This document shows, piece by piece, positions 22,060 to 24,846 of a stretch of 24,846 nt of DNA. Under the pieces are notes generated by a model. It saw only the letters and a program-made list of their open reading frames with translations. It did no database searches and was not told the origin of the DNA. The stretch spans positions 1 through 24,846 of the forward strand of contig JAPEVC010000353.1 in NCBI GenBank assembly GCA_027946555.1. Reading direction: 5' to 3'. How positions within the stretch are numbered: position 1 is the stretch's first letter; each line of letters starts with the position of its first letter. Origin of the DNA: Gnomoniopsis sp. IMI 355080 (taxonomy: Eukaryota > Ascomycota > Sordariomycetes > Diaporthales > Gnomoniaceae). The position numbers and the translations under genes were made by a program.

Positions 22060-23286
22060 ATGGCAAACTTGGGCGATCAATCCGACAGCCTTGCGCTGCT
22101 TTTTGGACGCGTGTAGATCTGCTGTAAGATGCTTTTTGCAAACCTGGCACATCAACATTTGTTGATTGCCTCCCAGTGTACAACCCATCACCCAGACACA
22201 GATTGATGATACAGCACCGAAGTTTGACCATTTGTACATATTCACCCCAATAACGACACTCTGCGGGCAGCACAAAAATAAGGCTGGAGTTTTCTTCTCC
22301 TTTTCATTTCCAACATTCATTGGGCGGCTCGGCTCTGCAAACAGGACTGATTACTACAACCTTTGATACCACCATTTGCACAGGGGGTCTGATTTCTTCA
22401 TGAAGTTTCCTCCTTTTTACCTTTCATATTTCTACTTTGGTTTGTGTGTGAGGATCTGAGCACAATACCCATGCAATTTGGGCTTTAGGGAAGGGATTTT
22501 TTTTCTTTCTGGTCCTAATGGATCACAATTTGGGACTTGCAGGCTTGGGATATTTGAGATTACAACGTACAGGATGTGTATGGTCTGCTCAAGGGCGAAA
22601 CAGTGCATTGGTGTTGTTTTGTTTGCTGTTTGTGAGTCGAGAGACTTGCAGAACACATGACGCTCGTGGGGAATGACTTGATCATAGTAGCTAGTTGTAT
22701 CAGTAGAAAGTTGTTGACCATCTTCTGGGATCCGTGCTGATGGTGAATGAACGTTTCATTTGCTATTATCTACTCATATAATGCCACAATCAGCACAACA
22801 TTAGTACAAAAGATAATGCTATGCAGCTGCAAGAGGCCAGCAAAAAGTAATGTAGATTCTCGGTTGGACATTTGAGACTAGAACATGTACGGAATACTTG
22901 TACCTCGGATTGGCATGCTGATGACCCGGGTTCCTCTCCAGGCTGAAGTAACAGAGTTTGAACAATTCCACAGACGAGACTGTCCGACTTATGCAGTAGA
23001 GGCGACTCTCAGTGGTTATAAATGTGAGCTATTGTCAGACTTGACCTGGACAGACAGCCATCTGCGATGATGATCGACCTGAACTTTGATGCCAAGTCCA
23101 TGGTGCTTACATAATCTACCCGCAGCTTTGGCCAAAATCTCTAGCATCAACCCGGCCAAGACTCATGTCAACCACCAGTCTCGAGCTCTTTGCACGTGTG
23201 CACCCAGAGATTTGTATTATTATCACCTTGACTTCTTGAAACTTCCGCGTCAATTCCTGCTTACTATAGCACCAGTACTGTCAGAG
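22060..23286. other. Intergenic region between the 1421-aa gene and the sulfoxide reductase gene
   Basis: About 1.2 kb, AT-richer than its flanks, with T-rich tracts near 22400-22510. It should hold the 3' UTR of the upstream gene and the promoter and leader of the downstream gene. No open frame over about 100 codons and no RNA gene were seen. Confidence 0.55.
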
Positions 23287-24329
23287 ATGGTGTGTGTTGT
23301 GTTTCGTTTGTTGTTCCCCCACGCAGGCTCATCGAAACGCTGACCGTCAATATCTTTACAGGTCCACGCCGACGCCTCAAGATTCGCCCAGGGCGTGGGG
23401 AAAGAGGAGGCGCTTCGGCAGGTACTGGAACAGGCTGAGGGACTGATTGATGGTCAGCGTAATTGGGTATGTGTTGTATTGGATGTGGGCCTCTTTGCGG
23501 CTCAGAGTACCGGTGATGATTAGGAGTGCGAGGGGGTAAAAAGAAGAAGATGAGATGAGATGGCTGATGTGGCAATGTCGCACCCTTTTAGGTCGCGTAA
23601 GTCGGAGCAGATGCTCGAGTCTACCACGACTCTCACGAGCTCAGAAACCGCGATGAGAGGAGAGACACACACACAGAGAATTACAGGTTCTGACAACGGT
23701 CTTTACGCTCGCGCGCAGAAACTTGGCCAACGCCTCGTCGCTATTATGGCACGCTTACAAGAGCCTTCCGGCGCCGAGTAAGGAGGTCAATTGGGCAGGT
23801 ATGATACTCTACGCCGGTCGTTTCTCGTTGACCTTGCCACCACTATTCCCCTCAAACAGCAGCTGCTTCATTCCCCACCCCCCCTCTCTCCTTAGCTCTC
23901 CACCACACGTCCATCAACCTAACCTATACTCATTGCTTCCCCCCTTTTTTTTCTTCTGCAGGCTTCTACGTACTGGACCCGTCGTCCCCGCCGTCTCATC
24001 CCTCCCTCATCCTCGGACCATTCCAAGGCAAAGTTGCCTGCCAGACCATCGCCTTTGGCCGCGGTGTGTGCGGGACCGCGGCGCAGACGCAGCAGACGCA
24101 GCTCGTCCCGGACGTTGATCAATTTCCCGGCCACATTGCGTGCGACGACGACAGCAAGAGCGAGATCGTGGTACCGATCACGGTGGAAGTTCTGCACAAC
24201 GGCAGGGTGGAGAACAAGGTCGTGGCGATCATCGATGTGGACTGTGCAGTGGCGAATGGATTCGATGAGGTGGATAGACGCTGGTTGGAGGCGCTGGCTG
24301 CCGCTTTGGGAAGGGGATGTGATTGGTGA
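23287..24329 (+). CDS. Free methionine-(R)-sulfoxide reductase (GAF-domain fRMsr)
   Basis: This cytosolic enzyme reduces free L-methionine-(R)-sulfoxide with thioredoxin, protecting the methionine pool from oxidation. The spliced model has exons 23287-23289, 23362-23466, 23592-23596, 23719-23798 and 23962-24329, giving 186 aa; yeast fRMsr is about 180. The first coding exon is just ATG, and splicing gives MVHADASRFAQG. The intron at 23290-23361 has a GCTGACC branch. The 5-nt exon GTCGC between a TTTTAG acceptor and a GTAAGT donor joins QRNW to NLANASSLLWHAY in frame as WVANLANAS. The single GAF domain contains NWAGFYVLDP, GPFQGKVACQTI, GRGVCGTAA and GHIACDDDSKSEIVVP. Its cysteines fall at residues 91, 101 and 125, the same numbers as the active-site cysteines of the yeast enzyme. 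A small SSPPSHP insert follows VLDP. The stop is TGA after RGCDW. Confidence 0.93.
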
Positions 24330-24670
24330 TTGGGGAGGGGGGGAAGACTTGCCTCGTCGTCAATGGGCAATCGGTCTGGCTTTGTGCGTGAACCCGTGAG
24401 TGGGAATCACCAGGCTAGACCGCGCCGCTGGAGGCTTGAGCGCCAGCTTTTCTCTGTGGGCTACGGAAACATAAGTGATTCGGAAGTCTGCACGTCACGA
24501 CCGGACAGGATCGAGGCTTCATCGTTTCAGCTGGTAACCGTGCCGTGCATTTGCTGCTTGCCCCTCGTTGGGCGGCCTCCGAGGAGAACAATTGGAACCC
24601 GAGCTTCTTGACCAAATCTGCCTCCCCGTCAGTCAAACATACGTCCCATGAGACCAGGCTGCCCGCCATG
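24330..24670. other. Intergenic region after the sulfoxide reductase
   Basis: About 340 bases with no supported gene. It should include the reductase 3' UTR. Open frames crossing it on both strands have no recognisable content. Confidence 0.45.
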
Positions 24671-24845
24671 CTACGGCCAGATATGCCAGACACGAGCAAA
24701 ATCCTCTTGCGCACCGTCATAGTCGTACGTTTTAACGACAAAGCCTGCGATGTGAAGACCGCCGCCGCCGCCGCCCTCTGCCCGGCATTGAGCGCGTCCA
24801 CATCCTCCGCGCCTCCAGAGGCCTCGGGCGCTCTTTGGCACTGCA
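24671..24845 (-). CDS. Possible C-terminal fragment of an unidentified minus-strand gene
   Basis: One minus-strand frame ending at TAG 24671-24673 reads HIAGFVVKTYDYDGAQEDFA then RVWHIWP, which has the balanced composition of a real protein end. Upstream, across a GGC/GCG run at about 24758-24776, a different frame looks more natural (APEASGGAEDVDALNAGQRA). The true gene may change frame by an intron or a slip in the run, or only one of the two frames is coding. The gene would begin outside the window. I do not recognise the family. Confidence 0.25.
   Translation of the reverse strand, partial: AVPKSARGLWRRGGCGRAQCRAEGGGGGGLHIAGFVVKTYDYDGAQEDFARVWHIWP
24758..24776. repeat. CCG trinucleotide run
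   Basis: About six CCG/GCC units in a row. On the minus strand it would encode a short Ala or Gly run in the possible gene fragment at the window edge. Confidence 0.85.
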
Positions 24846-24846
24846 C

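Noticed and set aside
23682..23718. Acceptor TTACAG before GTTCTGACAACG as the start of the reductase exon
   Set aside because: It is in frame but adds VLTTVFTLARR inside a conserved helix, and the CTGAC it would make coding is better read as the branch point of the following acceptor.
1..24846. tRNA genes, rRNA, CRISPR arrays and transposons
   Set aside because: Scanning for tRNA B-box-like GGTTCGA motifs, array-like repeats, transposase or reverse-transcriptase words and long terminal repeats gave nothing convincing by eye. A covariance-model or repeat search could still find weak cases.

Overview
The window comes from the nuclear genome of a filamentous ascomycete (Pezizomycotina). The evidence is small GT-AG introns with CTAAC/CTGAC-type branch points, pyrimidine-rich leaders, moderate GC content, and recognisable fungal SPT16, glutamate-cysteine ligase and free-methionine-R-sulfoxide reductase genes. 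The class (for example Dothideomycetes or Eurotiomycetes) cannot be fixed from the sequence alone. No tRNA, rRNA, CRISPR array, transposon or AT-rich RIP-like block was seen.

Layout. (1) 1-603 (+): the 3' end of a TGL2-type lipase gene, with its catalytic Asp and His and one intron. (2) 1131-4530 (-): SPT16, the large subunit of the FACT histone chaperone, in five exons (1038 aa), convergent with the lipase. (3) 4531-6017: divergent intergenic region. (4) 6018-8373 (+): glutamate-cysteine ligase, the first enzyme of glutathione synthesis, in six exons (690 aa), with an 11-nt first coding exon. (5) 8374 to about 15660: a roughly 7-kb stretch with no convincing gene. It holds one orphan ORF of 245 codons, a perfect 18-bp palindrome and small tandem repeats. 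(6) About 15660-17793: a C/T-rich promoter and probable very long leader. (7) 17794-22059 (+): a 1421-residue, mostly disordered protein of unknown function. It has an N-terminal part that I read as a possible histone-fold-like domain, five copies of a short DFIR...PPG-type motif, and an optional 51-nt in-frame intron. (8) 23287-24329 (+): a GAF-domain free methionine-(R)-sulfoxide reductase (186 aa) whose model needs a 3-nt first coding exon and a 5-nt microexon. (9) At the right edge, a weak fragment of a possible minus-strand gene.

Functional links. The conserved genes are housekeeping: lipid hydrolysis, chromatin transcription, glutathione synthesis and methionine sulfoxide repair. Glutamate-cysteine ligase and the sulfoxide reductase both serve thiol/redox defence, but they lie 15 kb apart and nothing shows joint control. 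The most novel points are the microexon gene structure of the reductase and the architecture of the 1421-aa protein. I found no clear evidence of a new multi-gene system.
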